This document shows, piece after piece, positions 44,720-53,693 of a stretch of DNA of 64,000 nucleotides. The stretch covers positions 33,686 through 97,685 of the forward strand of contig CAKQYA010000006.1 in the NCBI GenBank assembly GCA_934293005.1. Direction: 5' to 3'. A model generated the notes under the pieces. The model ran no database searches and was not told where the DNA came from. It saw only the letters and a program-made list of their open reading frames with translations. Position 1 is the first letter of the stretch, and every line of letters starts with the position of its first letter. This DNA is from an uncultured Bacteroidaceae bacterium (GTDB lineage: Bacteria > Bacteroidota > Bacteroidia > Bacteroidales > Bacteroidaceae). Position numbers and translations under genes: made by a program.

Positions 44720-46063
44720 ATGAAAACAATCATACGAAACGCCACCATTGTCAATGAAGGAAGGCTGTTCAACGGCTCCGTCACCATAGAGGACGAAGTG
44801 ATACAGCAAATCATTGAGAATGGCGACGACACCTCACAAGCCTACGACCTGGAGATAGATGCCACAGGACTATATCTGTTTCCTGGTGTCATTGACGACC
44901 ATGTGCACTTCAGAGAGCCAGGACTGACACACAAAGCAGATATAGCAAGCGAAAGCCGCACTGCCGCAGCAGGCGGTGTGACATCATACATGGACATGCC
45001 CAACACCGTGCCTCAGACCACAAGCATTCAGCTGCTTGAGGACAAGTTTGCCCTGGCAAGGAACAGCAGCCGCATCAACTATTCCTTCTTCATCGGAGCC
45101 ACCAACGACAACCTTGACACAATAATGAGAGTGGACCGCAATAGGGTGCCAGGAGTGAAAGTGTTCATGGGCAGCAGCACAGGCAACATGCTTGTGGACA
45201 ATGAGCAGTCGCTGCACCAACTCTTTTCCGCATCTCCGTTGCTTCTGATGGCACATTGCGAGGACACCTCGATAATCAATCACAACATCAGCGAATTCAA
45301 AAAGAAATACAAAGGCCAGAACGATTTTCCTGTCAGATACCACTCACGCATACGCAACGTGGAAGCATGCTACGCATCATCATCCCTGGCCGTGCAATTA
45401 GCTAAAGACACAGGCGCGCGCCTTCACATAGCGCACATATCAAGCGCAAAAGAACTTGGACTATTCGAAAAGGGACCTGTGGAAAGCAAGAAGATAACAG
45501 CAGAAGCCGTAATAGCGCACCTTATGTTCTCCACAGAAGATTACGACACGCTGGGTACTCACATAAAATGCAATCCATCAGTGAAGACCCCAGAAGACAG
45601 GGCAGCATTGAGAGAAGGACTTACCAACGGCATCATAGACGTGGTAGCCACAGACCATGCGCCACACCTTCTCAACGAGAAGCAGGGCGGCGCATTGAAA
45701 GCTGCATCAGGCATGCCGATGGTGCAATTCTCATTGGTGTCAATGCTTGAGTTGGCAGACGAAGGAATCCTCCCTATAGAAAGAATCCCTGACCTCATGT
45801 CGCACAACCCGTCCAAATTGTTCAATATTGACAGAAGGGGATTCATACGTCCCGGATACTATGCTGATCTCACATTGGTGGAACCAAACCATTGCTGGCA
45901 AGTGCGTGAAGGACGCTACTACACAAAATGCGGATGGACACCTATGGACGAGCATGTCTTCAAATGGAGAGTGCGCCGCACACTCATCAACGGCCTTACC
46001 GTATACAGCGATGGCATTGTAGTGGACGGAATGAGAGGGAAAGAGCTCAAGTTCAACGCATAA
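44720..46063 (+). CDS. pyrC: Dihydroorotase
   Basis: Third step of pyrimidine synthesis. About 447 residues, amidohydrolase class I type: FPGVIDDHVHFREPGLTHK with the zinc-binding HxH, AAAGGVTSYMDMPNT, GVKVFMGSSTGNM, AHCEDT, HIAHISSAKE, and VVATDHAPHLLNEK with the catalytic Asp. The reading frame has a TTG 12 bases upstream, but ATG 44720 (MKTIIRNATIVNEG) is the natural start. It lies in a tight plus-strand unit with its neighbours. Confidence 0.94.
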   Translation: MKTIIRNATIVNEGRLFNGSVTIEDEVIQQIIENGDDTSQAYDLEIDATGLYLFPGVIDDHVHFREPGLTHKADIASESRTAAAGGVTSYMDMPNTVPQTTSIQLLEDKFALARNSSRINYSFFIGATNDNLDTIMRVDRNRVPGVKVFMGSSTGNMLVDNEQSLHQLFSASPLLLMAHCEDTSIINHNISEFKKKYKGQNDFPVRYHSRIRNVEACYASSSLAVQLAKDTGARLHIAHISSAKELGLFEKGPVESKKITAEAVIAHLMFSTEDYDTLGTHIKCNPSVKTPEDRAALREGLTNGIIDVVATDHAPHLLNEKQGGALKAASGMPMVQFSLVSMLELADEGILPIERIPDLMSHNPSKLFNIDRRGFIRPGYYADLTLVEPNHCWQVREGRYYTKCGWTPMDEHVFKWRVRRTLINGLTVYSDGIVVDGMRGKELKFNA

Positions 46064-46070
46064 GCAGCTT

Positions 46071-46910
46071 ATGAGGATAAACTACAGGACCCACGACCTT
46101 GAAAAGTACATCAACTGGATGTATTTCTTCTATGCATGGTCACTGCCAAGCAACAGCACTGAAGCAGCCAGGCTCAAGGAAGACGCCCTTAAACAGCTCA
46201 GACGCCTCCAGCCGTATATCACGGTGAAGGCCGCTGTAGAGATTCTGCCTGCATACAGCGAAGGCGACGACATTGTGGTAAACAAGACATACCACTGCGA
46301 ATGCGGGCAAGACCATACCATAGGCGAGCCCATACGCATTCCCATGCTTAGACAGCAAACGCCGGGAAAAGATGGAACATGCTTATGCCTAAGCGATTTC
46401 ATACGTCCCAAAGGCAAGCTGCACAAAGACAAAATTGGAGTGTTTGCCACCTCGGTCCATGTAGACGACAGACAACAGCTACCCAACGACGACTACAACA
46501 GGATGCTCTTCCAGACACTCTTCGACCGTTTGGCTGAAGCCGGTGCCGAGAAACTGCACCAAGACACACGTACCACATATTGGGGATATGCTCCGCAAGA
46601 GCATCTCACCATCAATGAACTGCATCAGGAGAAGTTTCAGGGCATAAGGCCCGCCATCGGCTACCCTTGCCTGCCCGACATCTCAATAAACAGGATTATC
46701 GACAGCATAGTCGACTTCGCAAGCATCGGAGTGACACTTACCAGTTCTGCCATGATGCAGCCTCATGCATCCGTTAGCGGATTCATGATCAGCCTTCCGC
46801 AAGCTCACTACTTCTCAATAGGGAAGATCGATGAGACGCAAGCAAGAGATTACGCCAGACGGCGCAACATGACTGTAGAAGAAATAAAAAAATACATTCA
46901 ATGCTGCTGA
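46071..46910 (+). CDS. Stand-alone MetH activation-domain protein
   Basis: 279 residues. The C-terminal part matches the reactivation domain of B12-dependent methionine synthase: GIRPAIGYPCLPDISINRII, TLTSSAMMQPHASVSGFMIS, HYFSIGKIDETQARDYARRR, with the R-P-A-x-G-Y-P SAM-binding motif. In E. coli this domain is fused to MetH; here it is separate, fused instead to about 130 residues of its own. It probably reactivates a cobalamin-dependent methionine synthase encoded elsewhere. It is 7 bases after pyrC and overlaps the next gene by 10 bases. Confidence 0.85.
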   Translation: MRINYRTHDLEKYINWMYFFYAWSLPSNSTEAARLKEDALKQLRRLQPYITVKAAVEILPAYSEGDDIVVNKTYHCECGQDHTIGEPIRIPMLRQQTPGKDGTCLCLSDFIRPKGKLHKDKIGVFATSVHVDDRQQLPNDDYNRMLFQTLFDRLAEAGAEKLHQDTRTTYWGYAPQEHLTINELHQEKFQGIRPAIGYPCLPDISINRIIDSIVDFASIGVTLTSSAMMQPHASVSGFMISLPQAHYFSIGKIDETQARDYARRRNMTVEEIKKYIQCC

Positions 46911-48130
46911 GAATACAAATACTGATTATAGCACTGCTTGCATTGCCCGACGCCTACATCCATTTCATGTATGTGAGGCATTGGACCAAATGCTTGTGGC
47001 TGCGGCTGCTTTGGTTTGTCCCATCGTTAACATTAGCAGCAGCCGCCTTCGCTATCATCAAGAGCAACGACATGCTTGCAGAGCATCAGGCATGGGTAAG
47101 CATATACATGCTTGCTCTCCTTGGCTTCTGCATGCCAAAGGCTCTTTTCATGGCATTCGACAGCATCGGGCATATCATCAACTGGGTCATCACGCGAGGC
47201 GCTCCAAGAATCAGTTTTTTCAAAGAAGGCATCTTCATCCGATTCATGCGCATAATAGGCATGTCTGCCGCCTTGTTGGGACTCTGCATCCTTTTCTGCG
47301 GCTATTTCTACGGACGACATCATTATGTCATTCACAGGCGCACAATATACTTTGACGACCTTCCTGAGAAATTTGACGGATACAGAATAGCGCAGTTCTC
47401 AGACATGCATATAGGCACATTGCGCGACGGCAATGAGAAAGATGCGCGAACCATAGTGGATCTCATCAACCAGCAACACTGTGATGCCATCATGTTCACA
47501 GGCGACCTTGTCAACCACCAAAGCGCCGAACTTGACGGATTCCGCCGCGACCTTAGCCGCTTGCAAGCTCCTGATGGAGTGTATGCCGTGATGGGCAACC
47601 ATGATTACAGCATGTACCTGCGCTACCGCAACGAGAAAGAACGCAGGGCTGATGTGCGCGAACTTCAAAGACGCGTCAGAAGCTACGGCTGGACTTTGCT
47701 GCTGAATGAGCATCGCATACTGCGACGCGGCACAGATTCACTCATCATCGCTGGCACAGAGAACGATGGACATCCACCATTCCCGGCATTAGCCGACATG
47801 CCCAAAACAATGTGCGGACTAAAACGCAACTGCTTCACCATCCTGCTCTCCCACGACCCTACAGCTTGGAGGCGGAAGATACTGCCAACCACAGGCATTC
47901 AACTCACACTGTCGGGACACACACACGCAGGACAATTCTACATCTTTGGATGGTCGCCAGTAGCCAACGTGTACAAAGAATGGACAGGAGCGCATTGCGT
48001 GAACGGCCGCTGGCTCAACATCAGCAATGGCATAGGTGCTGTCATGTTTCCATTCCGCTTCGGAGCTTGGCCCGAAATAAACGTGATAACATTGAGAAAG
48101 AAAGGTGGGCTGCAAACAAGCAGCATATAA
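46901..48130 (+). CDS. Membrane-anchored metallophosphoesterase
   Basis: 409 residues. The N-terminal 140 residues hold about four membrane helices (QILIIALLALPDAYIHFMY, LLWFVPSLTLAAAAFAII and others). The calcineurin-like domain has FSDMHIGT, MFTGDLVNH, VMGNHDY, LLSHDP and LSGHTHAGQF, i.e. all five metal-binding blocks. YkuE-like enzymes of this layout act on the outer face of the membrane; the substrate is unknown. It overlaps the MetH-activation gene by 10 bases. A family C MITE remnant begins one base after its stop codon. Confidence 0.88.
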   Translation: MLLRIQILIIALLALPDAYIHFMYVRHWTKCLWLRLLWFVPSLTLAAAAFAIIKSNDMLAEHQAWVSIYMLALLGFCMPKALFMAFDSIGHIINWVITRGAPRISFFKEGIFIRFMRIIGMSAALLGLCILFCGYFYGRHHYVIHRRTIYFDDLPEKFDGYRIAQFSDMHIGTLRDGNEKDARTIVDLINQQHCDAIMFTGDLVNHQSAELDGFRRDLSRLQAPDGVYAVMGNHDYSMYLRYRNEKERRADVRELQRRVRSYGWTLLLNEHRILRRGTDSLIIAGTENDGHPPFPALADMPKTMCGLKRNCFTILLSHDPTAWRRKILPTTGIQLTLSGHTHAGQFYIFGWSPVANVYKEWTGAHCVNGRWLNISNGIGAVMFPFRFGAWPEINVITLRKKGGLQTSSI

Positions 48131-48131
48131 G

Positions 48132-48216
48132 AAGTGTTCAAAATTATTTTACAACATCAGAGCAAGCCGCTCTCATATTTGTCGTCAAATATAAAGATAA
48201 TTATGAGCGCCCACTT
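48132..48216. mobile_element. MITE-like element, family C, copy 3 (85-bp deletion form)
   Basis: AAGTGTTCAAAATTATTTTA at the left and, read backwards, AAGTGGGCGCTCATAATTAT at the right, enclosing CTCTCATATTTGTCG, which is also in copy 1. The interior is deleted relative to the 184-base copy. It occupies essentially the whole gap between the metallophosphoesterase stop and the plsC start. Confidence 0.7.
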
Positions 48217-48222
48217 AACTAA

Positions 48223-48996
48223 ATGTCACATAACAACCATAAAAACAAACGTGAAATGATGAAAGCATTAAACATCTTATATAAGTTATATTCATTTGCT
48301 ATCGCTCTTCCGATATTCGTAGTGATAACCATCATTGTGGCATCAAGCGTCATTATTGCGGGTTTCCTTGGCGACACTAATTATGTGGCATACTACATGC
48401 CTAAGTTTTGGTCTAAATGCGCATTTTGGCTGTTTCTCATCAAGGTGAAGGTGGAAGGACATGAGAACATCAAAAAAGAAGACAGTTATGTGTTTCTCGC
48501 CAACCACCAAGGCTACTACGACATATTCTTGGCATACGGTTATCTTGGACACAACTTCAAATGGATGATGAAGGAATATCTTAAAAAGATTCCATTTGTC
48601 GGCTATGCATGCGTCAAAGCAAAGCACATATACCTTGCCGACGGCATTTCAGGCATAGCCAAAGCTGTGGCACAAGCCAGAGAGACACTGCGCGGAGGAA
48701 TGTCAATGATCATATTCCCAGAAGGCACACGCACACGCACAGGCAAGATGGGAACATTCAAACGAGGATCATTCATGCTCGCCAACGAAATCGGACTTCC
48801 TATCGTGCCTCTTACCATCAACGGCAGTTTCGACGTGTTCAGCCGTAACGCAAAGTCTGTAAGCCGAGGAACCGTGACATTGACAATACATAAGCCCATC
48901 ACTGCTGAGGAACGACAAGGCAAGGCATCAAAGGTTGTCATGCAGGAAGTGTTTGATATCATCAACAGCGGTCTTGAAGAAAAATACCGTTCGTGA
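48223..48996 (+). CDS. plsC: 1-acyl-sn-glycerol-3-phosphate acyltransferase
   Basis: Acylates lysophosphatidic acid to phosphatidic acid at the inner membrane. About 257 residues: one N-terminal membrane segment (LPIFVVITIIVASSVIIAGF), the catalytic HX4D motif LANHQGYYDIF, and the substrate-binding FPEGTRTRTGKMGTFKRGSF, then VPLTINGSFDVF. The first ATG is 6 bases after a MITE remnant; an internal MMKALNILYK start (48259) is nearer the family start and may be the native one. Confidence 0.92.
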   Translation: MSHNNHKNKREMMKALNILYKLYSFAIALPIFVVITIIVASSVIIAGFLGDTNYVAYYMPKFWSKCAFWLFLIKVKVEGHENIKKEDSYVFLANHQGYYDIFLAYGYLGHNFKWMMKEYLKKIPFVGYACVKAKHIYLADGISGIAKAVAQARETLRGGMSMIIFPEGTRTRTGKMGTFKRGSFMLANEIGLPIVPLTINGSFDVFSRNAKSVSRGTVTLTIHKPITAEERQGKASKVVMQEVFDIINSGLEEKYRS

Positions 48997-49024
48997 CACA
49001 TAAGCTTCCAAATTATTTTGCAGC

Positions 49025-49292
49025 TTTAAACCCAATAGGGTCATTAGAAAAGGGAGTATTCTTTTCAATTCTTGTCACCGTCTGGACCAAAGTCTTTCCA
49101 TCCTTATGTGCGTATAATAACAAAGGTCATGGAAACAATATTTTATTCGTCAAAAAAAGAGGGTAAGGATACTTGGCAAAGTATATTAGGATACTTCGCA
49201 AAGTATATTAGGATACTTGGCCAAGTATCCTAATATACTTTTTAAGGGTGCCATATGCGTGAAAAACTAAATCATGAATTATGCAGGCGTGC
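49025..49292. repeat. Family B element, copy 1 (reverse orientation)
   Basis: Begins TTTAAACCCAATAGGGTCAT, a variant of the family A end, then runs through TTCAATTCTTGTCACCGT, a CTTTCCATCC segment and AAAGGTCATGGAAACAAT, the reverse complement of the copies at 56.7 and 63.2 kb. It carries the 22-bp palindromic unit: a half copy at 49167, full copies at 49179 and 49201 with TTAG loops changed to ATTA-type, and an inverted copy at 49223-49240. Confidence 0.7.
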
Positions 49293-49485
49293 TTTAACCC
49301 AAATCGGTCATTAGATTCCAAATCTTGTCGGTGTTTGCTGCGACAGCCAGCGTTGAAGGCATAGCGGGCTATGTCGAAACGCAAATGGAAACGAGATGCC
49401 GAAAGAAACGCTGACAAGAGTTGAAAAGAAGCAATAATGTACTGATAATTTCCCTGTTTCGGTCTAATGACCGATTTGGGTTAAA
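49293..49485. mobile_element. MITE-like element, family A, copy 1 (193 bp)
   Basis: Ends are AACCCAAATCGGTCATTAGA and its exact reverse complement TCTAATGACCGATTTGGGTT, the cleanest pair of the three copies. The interior has GGCATAGCGGGCTATGTCG, a small stem, and CGAAACGCAAATGGAA. No protein is encoded. Confidence 0.8.
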
Positions 49486-49500
49486 ACATACTAAAGCACC

Positions 49501-49539
49501 AAAGCCTCCATTAGAACCGCATGGTCTAATGGAGGCTTT
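49501..49539 (-). terminator. Terminator after the 234-residue protein gene
   Basis: AAAGCCTCCATTAGAACC pairs with GGTCTAATGGAGGCTTT around GCAT with one bulged base. It is 31 bases after the stop on the minus strand. Its CCATTAGA core also occurs in family A ends. Confidence 0.7.
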
Positions 49540-49570
49540 GCTGTATTTATGTCTTATGAGACGCAGACAT

Positions 49571-50275
49571 TCATCTCAAGAAAAACTCATTCCAAATCTT
49601 CAATATGGAACTCTCATTGCTCGAAATGATTTCAGCCGAACGGGTGAAGCGAAGGTACTCCTTGCGCCGCTTTTGATCAATACGCTTCATTATGTTCTTT
49701 GTAGTGGCAGGAAAAATCTCGCCATTAAGCTGAAAATAGAAAGAATCAAGCATAGGCAAAGGTTCTTCTTCGACAATGCGTCCGCCCTGAGTGTCGGCAA
49801 TCATGCTCAGATTGGCCCCCTGCAAGACATTCTGACTCTTGTTGAGATAATCAACATATTTCTGGTCGAGAGCCTTGCGGTCCACCTCTCTTATATGAAT
49901 GACACGTGCTATTCTTCCAGCGATGGTATCTTCTCTTACTATGCGCCCAAACATGTTTTCGCTGCCGACAGGCATATAACGGTCACCATTTGAGAATTCC
50001 ACCATTACGATGCTATTCGGAATAGCCTCCATCAGAGTGTCATTCTGGCTGTACCACAGTGTATTGTTGCCAACATGAATATTGCATGGCACTACTGTCT
50101 TGCTACGATTTATGATGCCTATGTAAATTGTCGCAGTCTTGAAATGGCGGTTGATGAATGGCCAGACTCCTGTAGGCGTCCAGTCGTCAGCCTTTTGAGC
50201 CATCGCAGGCATGCTGAGACACAAAGCAAACGCTGCACACAGCACACTCAGCGATAAATTGTTGAAACATTTCAT
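49571..50275 (-). CDS. Exported protein of unknown function
   Basis: 234 residues with a signal peptide (CLSMPAMAQKADDW). The mature part has beta-rich sequence (TATIYIGIINRSKTVVPCNIHVG, MVEFSNGDRYMPVGSE) and a basic helical end (IMKRIDQKRRKEYLRF). I do not recognise the family. No lipobox. It lies downstream of the coiled-coil lipoprotein gene on the same strand with a 149-base gap. Confidence 0.65.
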   Translation of the reverse strand: MKCFNNLSLSVLCAAFALCLSMPAMAQKADDWTPTGVWPFINRHFKTATIYIGIINRSKTVVPCNIHVGNNTLWYSQNDTLMEAIPNSIVMVEFSNGDRYMPVGSENMFGRIVREDTIAGRIARVIHIREVDRKALDQKYVDYLNKSQNVLQGANLSMIADTQGGRIVEEEPLPMLDSFYFQLNGEIFPATTKNIMKRIDQKRRKEYLRFTRSAEIISSNESSILKIWNEFFLR

Positions 50276-50424
50276 AATACCAATTACTTTATATACCTTT
50301 CACCAACACGAGCATATCACTTATATGTGGGCGAAGAACAGAAAACATGTCCCGTGCTGGCAAGACCGTGAGAATAAATTCATGCACTCCTTACAAAGCG
50401 TAGGCAAAACGCACTTTCCCGCAC

Positions 50425-51273
50425 TTATTTCACCTTTATGACAAGATACTTGCTGACGCTCCAGAACTTTGCCACATCTGTGATGCGCAAGGTATATTCG
50501 CCCTTGCTGTCTTTGAGCAACGTATATGAGCCTGCTGGATGATTTGTCAGAAGTTCTGCCGACTTCGACTCCAACGGTATGACATTAACCTTGCGAACGT
50601 CAATCTTCGTAAAGTAGTTCTTATTATAGTCGCCCTTAAGCACATCACCCTTCTTCAAGATGCCTTCATGCTTCAGTTCTTTTGTTGTGCCAAAAGCATA
50701 CCATGCCGTGTTGAGCTGCACATCCTGATTGCGAGCAATCTCTTCACTCACATCCTTCTGATGTCTCACCGCAGCATTTTCATCCTTCAGCACAGTGACA
50801 GCGCTGTCAAGCTCTTCTATACGCACATTCTTTGCTGCAAGCTGTTCACGCAAACTCTCAATTTCATGGTTCTTCGATTCCAACTGGCTTGTCAACTTAT
50901 TGATGGCCTCCTTGAGTTTGCTTGAGTTGATAGAGCTTGAATTGAGTTTGTTTTGCAGTTCCTCGATCTTTCTTCTGTTCTCAAGAAGAGTCTCTTGAAT
51001 AAACGTCATATTCTCCTTGATATTTTCTACGGAGCTGTTTCTCTCTGTGCTGTTTTTCATAATGTTCACACGACCCTCAGCCTCATTGATCAAGTCAAAG
51101 CCCTGCTGAATCTCATTGAAGGTGCCCATGAGATCGTTTATCTCATTGTCCTTCTGTTCAATGACATTACGCAAAGAGTCACGTTCACCATTAGCGTCTG
51201 CACCATTACCTGCGCCTCCGCTGCAAGCAGCAAGTGCGCAAACCACTGCCACTGCCATTAAAATCTTCTTCAT
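50425..51273 (-). CDS. Coiled-coil lipoprotein
   Basis: About 282 residues. The signal peptide ends in a lipobox (CALAAC) with Cys at the +1 site, then a Gly/Asn-rich linker. Residues about 30-165 are a coiled coil (NRRKIEELQNKLNSSS type heptads), followed by a beta domain (LNTAWYAFGTTKELKHEG, KIDVRKVNVIPLESKSAEL). It should sit on the periplasmic face of a membrane. Its layout resembles the anchored protein at 29.8 kb but the head domains do not align by eye. Start MKKILMAV is used over ATG 51279. Confidence 0.75.
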   Translation of the reverse strand: MKKILMAVAVVCALAACSGGAGNGADANGERDSLRNVIEQKDNEINDLMGTFNEIQQGFDLINEAEGRVNIMKNSTERNSSVENIKENMTFIQETLLENRRKIEELQNKLNSSSINSSKLKEAINKLTSQLESKNHEIESLREQLAAKNVRIEELDSAVTVLKDENAAVRHQKDVSEEIARNQDVQLNTAWYAFGTTKELKHEGILKKGDVLKGDYNKNYFTKIDVRKVNVIPLESKSAELLTNHPAGSYTLLKDSKGEYTLRITDVAKFWSVSKYLVIKVK

Positions 51274-51370
51274 AATCAATTTTATTTTAGAAAATAATAT
51301 TTTACACTAAACAAATGATAAAACACATACAAGAATCGCATTCTGAGACACACTGGTCTCATGGCTCACC

Positions 51371-52141
51371 CTACTTGTATTTATTTTTCTTTTTACCAGT
51401 ACCCATAAGCATCTGCATAGGGTTCTCATCTTCCTTTTTCACATCTTCTCCTCCGCCACGCTCTTCATATCCGGCATTGCCTGCAAGAATGATGACAATT
51501 TCCCCCAATGGCTCGTGAACAGAGAAATGCTCGACAACCTCTGCTATAGTTCCCCTCACATGCTCTTCATGCAACTTGGATATTTCCCTTGCCACACTGA
51601 CCAGCCTGTCTTCACCAAAAAACTCGGCCAACTGCTGGAGCGTCTTAAGCAACCGGCGAGGCGACTCATAAAAAACAATGCTGCGTTCTTCATCTTTTAG
51701 CCTCTGCAAACGAGACAACCGTCCTTTTTTCTGTGGCAGAAAACCTTCGAAACAGAATCTGTCGCAAGGGAGGCCACTGCTCACCAATGCGGGAACAAAA
51801 GCTGTGGCGCCAGGCAATGTCTGCACTTCCACCCCATGCTTCACACATTCCCTAACCAGAAGAAAACCAGGATCGCTAATGCCAGGAGTGCCTGCATCAC
51901 TGATAAGAGCTGCCACTTGGCCACTCTCAATACGCCTCACCACAGTCTGAACAGTCTCATGCTCATTAAACTTGTGATGCGACAGCAACTCTCCTTTTAC
52001 CTCATAATGCTGAAGAAGCACACTTGAGGTGCGTGTATCTTCTGCCAGAATGAAATCTGCTTCCTTAAGCACACGCACAGCCCTGAAGGTCATGTCTTCC
52101 ATATTGCCCACAGGAGTTGGCACTACATATAGTTTTCCCAC
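51371..52141 (-). CDS. rsmI: 16S rRNA (cytidine(1402)-2'-O)-methyltransferase
   Basis: RsmI is a tetrapyrrole-methylase-fold enzyme acting on C1402. The conserved start is GKLYVVPTPVGNMEDMTFRAV, then ILAEDTRTSSVLL, ALISDAGTPGISDPG, PGATAFVPALVSSGLP and RFCFEGFLP. The frame runs open to 52228, but that part is unlike the family; a GTG at 52139-52141 immediately precedes GKLYVV, and a minus-strand TATTTTTG -7 box at 52165-52172 lies just upstream. The C-terminus carries an extra acidic/basic tail (GGGEDVKKEDENPM). Confidence 0.93.
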   Translation of the reverse strand: MGKLYVVPTPVGNMEDMTFRAVRVLKEADFILAEDTRTSSVLLQHYEVKGELLSHHKFNEHETVQTVVRRIESGQVAALISDAGTPGISDPGFLLVRECVKHGVEVQTLPGATAFVPALVSSGLPCDRFCFEGFLPQKKGRLSRLQRLKDEERSIVFYESPRRLLKTLQQLAEFFGEDRLVSVAREISKLHEEHVRGTIAEVVEHFSVHEPLGEIVIILAGNAGYEERGGGEDVKKEDENPMQMLMGTGKKKNKYK

Positions 52142-52164
52142 GTTCTTCCGATTTCTTTTTTGTG

Positions 52165-52172
52165 CAAAAATA
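52165..52172 (-). promoter_or_regulatory. -7 box (TATTTTTG) of rsmI
   Basis: Matches TAnnTTTG on the minus strand, 23 bases before the GTG start at 52141 and inside the longer reading frame, so it supports the GTG start. Confidence 0.5.
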
Positions 52173-52294
52173 GCAAGAAAAACCATCACTGCTGCTATTT
52201 TGCAGACAAAAACAACATTTTTTATCAAAAGAAGCAGTCAAAACCCAGTTTTTGTGTATCTTCGTGCCCAAAACAGCAACTAACACATTATTCA

Positions 52295-53389
52295 ATGGAC
52301 AAGAAAACAATCACATTCGACAGTTTTATACGAGCCCTGACCAGCATTGCGCTGACTGCGCTCGCTTATTACCTTCTCCGACGCCTCAGCAACGTGCTCA
52401 TGCCATTCTTGATAGCATGGCTCATCGCATACCTGCTGTACCCCATAGTGTGCTTCGTTCAATACAGATGCAAGGTAAAGTCGCGGATACTGAGCATCAT
52501 CATCACACTCCTTGCCATCATCGGAATCCTCACAGGGTGCATGTTCTTCATCATTCCACCCATTATAGAAGAACTGAACCAACTCCAATCCATCATAGTC
52601 AACTATGTCTCTACCGACTCGACAGTATCATCCGTGTCAGCCGAAGTGGAAAATTTCATAAAGCACAACATTGACATGCGCACCATCACACGAACTATCA
52701 GCCTGCAAGACATCTACACCTTCCTTGAGGAAAAGATACCACAATTCATGTCTCTGCTCAGCAACAGCCTGTCTGCCATCATTGGTGCCATTTGTTCTCT
52801 CATATCCCTTATATATATGTTTTTCATCCTCGCCGACTACGAAGAGATGGCACGCGGATTCTTCAAACTCATACCACCATCAAAGAGAGAGCTCATGCGA
52901 GGCATAATGACAGATCTCAACACTGGCATGAACAGTTATTTCCGCGGACAAAGCATCATAGCCCTATGTGTCGGCATACTATTTGCCATAGGTTTTCTCA
53001 TCATCGACTTTCCGCTTGCCATCCCGCTCGGACTCTTTATAGGCATGCTCAACCTTGTGCCTTACCTGCAGGTGGTAGGCTTTATCCCCACTATTATCTT
53101 AGCCATACTTAAGTCGCATGACACAGGCACCAACTTCTGGTCTATCATTTTGGCTGCCATCATAGTGTTCTGCGTTGTACAAGCCATACAAGATTGGGTG
53201 CTCACACCGCGCATAATGGGCAAAGTCACAGGACTGAATCCAGCAGTGATCCTCCTCGCTCTTTCAATATGGGGCAGCCTGTTGGGCTTCATCGGACTCA
53301 TCATAGCCCTGCCACTCACCACTCTTATATTCTCCTACTACAAAAGGTATGTGCTTGATGAGCACGACGACCCAAAATCCATAGAATGA
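52295..53389 (+). CDS. AI-2E family transporter
   Basis: About 364 residues with seven to eight membrane helices: LIAWLIAYLLYPIVCFVQY near the start, FFIIPPIIEELNQL, then YMFFILADYEEMARGF, SYFRGQSIIALCVGILFAIG, the conserved FPLAIPLGLFIGMLNLVPYL and VLTPRIMGKVTGLNP. The family (YdiK/TqsA/PerM-like) exports various solutes; AI-2 itself is not implied. The frame extends upstream to 52160, but the ATG at 52295 is the natural start. Confidence 0.9.
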   Translation: MDKKTITFDSFIRALTSIALTALAYYLLRRLSNVLMPFLIAWLIAYLLYPIVCFVQYRCKVKSRILSIIITLLAIIGILTGCMFFIIPPIIEELNQLQSIIVNYVSTDSTVSSVSAEVENFIKHNIDMRTITRTISLQDIYTFLEEKIPQFMSLLSNSLSAIIGAICSLISLIYMFFILADYEEMARGFFKLIPPSKRELMRGIMTDLNTGMNSYFRGQSIIALCVGILFAIGFLIIDFPLAIPLGLFIGMLNLVPYLQVVGFIPTIILAILKSHDTGTNFWSIILAAIIVFCVVQAIQDWVLTPRIMGKVTGLNPAVILLALSIWGSLLGFIGLIIALPLTTLIFSYYKRYVLDEHDDPKSIE

Positions 53390-53472
53390 TGTAAAATAAA
53401 ACATAATAAGTGTCTTTTAAACACGTATTAAAAAAAAACAACACAACAAGCAAAAAAAAAACATCTAAAAGC

Positions 53473-53503
53473 TTTGCTGATTCAAAATAAATGCCTACCT
53501 TTG
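53473..53503 (+). promoter_or_regulatory. Promoter of tRNA-Lys
   Basis: TTTG (53473-53476), 19 bases, TACCTTTG (53496-53503), a full consensus match about 80 bases before the tRNA. Confidence 0.8.
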
Positions 53504-53584
53504 CACTCGCTTACGACAAGAGACAGAAACAAAGCACTGTCACTATAGAAATCCAAACTATCAAGTCGCAAGCTTAAAAGGTTA

Positions 53585-53657
53585 GATCCGCTAGCTCAGT
53601 CGGTAGAGCACAACACTTTTAATGTTGGGGTCTTGGGTTCGAGCCCCAAGCGGATCA
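53585..53657 (+). tRNA. tRNA-Lys (anticodon TTT)
   Basis: 73 bases. Acceptor arms GATCCGC (53585-53591) and GCGGATC (53650-53656) pair fully; D loop AGCTCAGTCGGTAGAGC; anticodon stem CAACA/TGTTG with loop CTTTTAA, anticodon TTT at 53618-53620; T arm CTTGGGTTCGAGCCCCAAG. The discriminator is A and CCA is not encoded. Confidence 0.96.
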
Positions 53658-53662
53658 CTTAC

Positions 53663-53693
53663 AAAAAAAGGACTTCATTAGAAGTCCTTTTTT
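53663..53693 (+). terminator. Terminator of tRNA-Lys
   Basis: AAAAAAGGACTTC pairs with GAAGTCCTTTTTT around ATTA, immediately after the tRNA. Confidence 0.85.

Noticed and set aside
29825..51273. The two coiled-coil envelope proteins (29.8 kb and 50.4 kb) as paralogs
   Set aside because: They share layout (anchor, coiled coil, beta head), but the head domains do not align by eye; shared heptads alone are not evidence of homology.
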